Shown here: one piece after another, positions 15,530-16,591 of the stretch
Layout of the letters: every line of letters begins with the position of its first letter
Position numbering within the stretch: the first letter of the stretch is position 1
Source: an uncultured Synergistales bacterium
GTDB taxonomy: Bacteria; Synergistota; Synergistia; Synergistales; Aminobacteriaceae
Direction of reading: 5' to 3'
DNA length: 16,591 nt
Assembly: GCA_905233335.1 (NCBI GenBank)
Contig: CAJOED010000037.1
Coordinates: forward strand, 1 to 16,591
Made by a program: the position numbers and the translations under genes
Notes under the pieces: model-generated
Told to the model about the DNA's origin: nothing
What the model saw: the letters and a program-made list of their open reading frames with translations, nothing else
Database searches by the model: none

Positions 15530-15618
15530 TGTTATGAACATGCCGCAAGTGTCGGAGTAAGTGTGCGGTGTCTTCAGGGAAGGTGCAAAGTCCCTAGTTG
15601 TTGCTGTACTTCATAACA
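15530..15618 (+). ncRNA. Candidate structured leader RNA upstream of the ferredoxin gene
   Basis: An 89-base segment is closed by a perfect 9-base inverted repeat, TGTTATGAA (15530-15538) with TTCATAACA (15610-15618). Inside are a second stem, CCGCA (15543-15547) with TGCGG (15564-15568), extendable by two wobble pairs, and a third, AGGGA (15576-15580) with TCCCT (15591-15595) around the loop AGGTGCAAAG. GCAA in that loop could pair with TTGC at 15601-15604. This three-way junction ends 16 bases before the ferredoxin ribosome site. It matches no riboswitch class I can name with confidence. A TATAAT at 15622-15627 could instead be a promoter below it, in which case the element would not be transcribed with the gene. 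Confidence 0.45.
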
Positions 15619-15648
15619 CAATATAATACGCAAAAAGGAGGGAGAGCA

Positions 15649-15846
15649 ATGAAACGTTTTGCGGAAGTGAATAAGGCTCGTTGTGTTTCGTGCGGTGCGT
15701 GTGCTAATGAATGCCCGAAAGAAGCGATAACGATATGGCGCGGGTGTTATGCTGTCGTTGATGTTAATGTGTGCGTCGGATGTGGCGTATGTTCGAGAAC
15801 ATGTCCGGCGGGGTGTATAGAAATGAGGTTATGTGATGAGAAGTAA
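15649..15846 (+). CDS. 2[4Fe-4S] ferredoxin
   Basis: This 65-residue cytoplasmic electron carrier has two classical cluster motifs: C12-x2-C15-x2-C18-x3-C22-P and C42-x2-C45-x2-C48-x3-C52-P. Extra cysteines lie at 33, 56 and 62. The start is ATG 15649 with a very strong Shine-Dalgarno AAGGAGGGAG (15635-15644); the longer frame from 15598 would bury that site. Its last 11 bases overlap the start of the next gene, a membrane Fe-S protein. The two together resemble a NapH-type protein whose soluble ferredoxin domain is encoded separately, so they probably work as a pair in anaerobic electron transfer. The partner redox enzyme is unknown. Confidence 0.92.
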   Translation: MKRFAEVNKARCVSCGACANECPKEAITIWRGCYAVVDVNVCVGCGVCSRTCPAGCIEMRLCDEK

Positions 15847-16420
15847 ACGCTGGCATGACTATCTGTATTTATGGACGATAATATATTTTGTGCTTGGCCT
15901 GTTCAACATTCTATTTGCGTGGCTCGGAATGATTGATTTTCTCGTGCCGCTGTTATTCGCGATAATCGGGGGCAATAAATATTTCTGCAACAAGTTCTGC
16001 GGGCGTGGTCAGCTCTTCGCGTTTCTCCCGAAAAAATTTCACTGCTCACGGCATCAGCAAGCTCCTTCATGGCTCTCATCGTCGGCATTCCGTTATGGTT
16101 TTCTCGTGTTCTTCATGATGATGTTCGCGAACGTGTGCTGGCAGACGTGGCTGGTGTTCGGCGGAGCATCGTCGCTGAATGAGAGCATAAGACTCTTATG
16201 GGTGTTCCGTGTGCCTTTCGGGTGGACGTACACTTCAGGGACTGTCCCGGAATGGATCGCACAATACAGCTTCGGACTCTACAGCCTGATGCTGACTTCC
16301 GCGCTGATAGGGCTTATCGTTATGGCTCTGTACCGTCCGCGCACGTGGTGTACGTTCTGTCCTATGGGAACGATGACGCAGATAATCTGCCGGGCAAAAA
16401 CAAAAAAACCCCTCCCATAG
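15836..16420 (+). CDS. NapH/MauN-like membrane protein with Fe-S cysteine motifs
   Basis: This 194-residue protein has about four hydrophobic segments (about 10-30, 33-46, 85-107 and 145-167). Two cytosolic cysteine motifs are visible, C51-x3-C55-GRG after the second segment and C172-x2-C175-P...C185 after the last. This is the pattern of the Fer4_5 domain in NapH, CcoG and related quinol- or electron-handling membrane proteins. It lacks the C-terminal ferredoxin domain those proteins usually have; the separate ferredoxin gene just upstream probably supplies it. The start ATG 15836 follows GAGG (15825-15828) by seven bases; GTG 15833 is possible. It overlaps the ferredoxin gene by 11 bases, and its stop lies inside a terminator hairpin. 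What it oxidises or reduces is not visible. Confidence 0.82.
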   Translation: MRSKRWHDYLYLWTIIYFVLGLFNILFAWLGMIDFLVPLLFAIIGGNKYFCNKFCGRGQLFAFLPKKFHCSRHQQAPSWLSSSAFRYGFLVFFMMMFANVCWQTWLVFGGASSLNESIRLLWVFRVPFGWTYTSGTVPEWIAQYSFGLYSLMLTSALIGLIVMALYRPRTWCTFCPMGTMTQIICRAKTKKPLP

Positions 16421-16443
16421 CAAGAGGGGCGGAATTCTTTTTT
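16402..16443. terminator. Bidirectional intrinsic terminator between convergent genes
   Basis: CCCCTC (16409-16414) pairs perfectly with GAGGGG (16424-16429) around a 9-base loop that contains the stop codon of the NapH-like gene. On the minus strand the stem is followed at once by seven T residues (16408-16402), a strong terminator for the gene entering from the right. On the plus strand six T residues follow after eight bases, a weaker terminator. Confidence 0.85.
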
Positions 16444-16467
16444 CTACCACTGTAGCTTTTATAACCT

Positions 16468-16591
16468 TTATCTGTACATATTATGCGCATAATGAAGGAA
16501 GCAGGGGTTTTTCCATACATTGCTTCCGAGCGGATATATATAGCTGATGTCTTTTCCGTTTTTCCACAGCACGTATGAAAGGCTCAATTGA
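16468..16591 (-). CDS. 3' end of an unidentified gene (partial)
   Basis: A minus-strand frame is open from the window edge to TAA at 16470-16468, about 40 codons, ending ...NPCFLHYAHNMYR. I do not recognise the protein. Support comes from its plausible composition (LSYVLWKNGKDISYIYPLGS) and from the strong minus-strand terminator about 40 bases past its stop. A second frame is also open across most of this short stretch, so the choice of frame is moderately sure only. Confidence 0.5.
   Translation of the reverse strand, partial: QLSLSYVLWKNGKDISYIYPLGSNVWKNPCFLHYAHNMYR

Noticed and set aside
15530..15618. Cobalamin riboswitch or tRNA-like gene
   Set aside because: AGGGAAGGTGCAAAGTCC recalls part of the cobalamin core, but the CCCGCCACTG and B12-box parts are absent. 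There is no 7-base T-loop or anticodon arm for a tRNA.

Overview
The window is a chromosomal stretch of an anaerobic bacterium. It combines a FapR-led fatty-acid cluster using FabK, two-cluster ferredoxins, frequent TTG starts and moderate GC. This best fits a gut or rumen member of the Synergistota, with a Firmicutes relative as the alternative. The assignment is inferred from gene content and order, not from a marker gene.

Left block (1-6677). Three minus-strand genes, transcribed from 2832 towards 1, encode a purine nucleoside phosphorylase, an exported M23 (LytM-type) peptidase and mannose-1-phosphate guanylyltransferase (ManC, cut by the window edge). A short redox protein of the C_GCAxxG_C_C family lies divergently at 2905-3266 and appears broken by an internal deletion. 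A very large minus-strand lipoprotein (3324-6677) carries a thermolysin-like M4 peptidase domain between Ig/InlB-like and carboxypeptidase-regulatory-like modules, and has a clear terminator.

Centre (6678-7903). A single plus-strand family 2 glycosyltransferase begins with ten perfect TCCTG repeats inside its reading frame, just before the catalytic domain. Gain or loss of one unit would truncate the protein, so this is a strong candidate phase-variable surface-glycan gene. It is AT-rich compared with its neighbours. It is the most interesting item in the window.

Right block (7900-15511, minus). A compact lipid operon runs fapR-plsX-fabK-fabD-fabG-acpP-fabF-rnc, followed by a solute-binding-like lipoprotein that overlaps rnc. 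Together they supply phosphatidate-synthesis control (PlsX), malonyl transfer (FabD), the elongation steps (FabF, FabG, FabK), the carrier (ACP) and a repressor (FapR). A near-consensus sigma-70 promoter precedes fapR, with an inverted repeat laid over its -35/-10 region. fabH, fabZ and accA-D are not in the window. A structured repeat-like element sits between fabD and fabG.

Right edge (15530-16591). Divergent from fapR, a candidate structured leader precedes a 2[4Fe-4S] ferredoxin and an overlapping NapH-like membrane Fe-S protein. A bidirectional terminator follows, and then the 3' end of an unidentified minus-strand gene.
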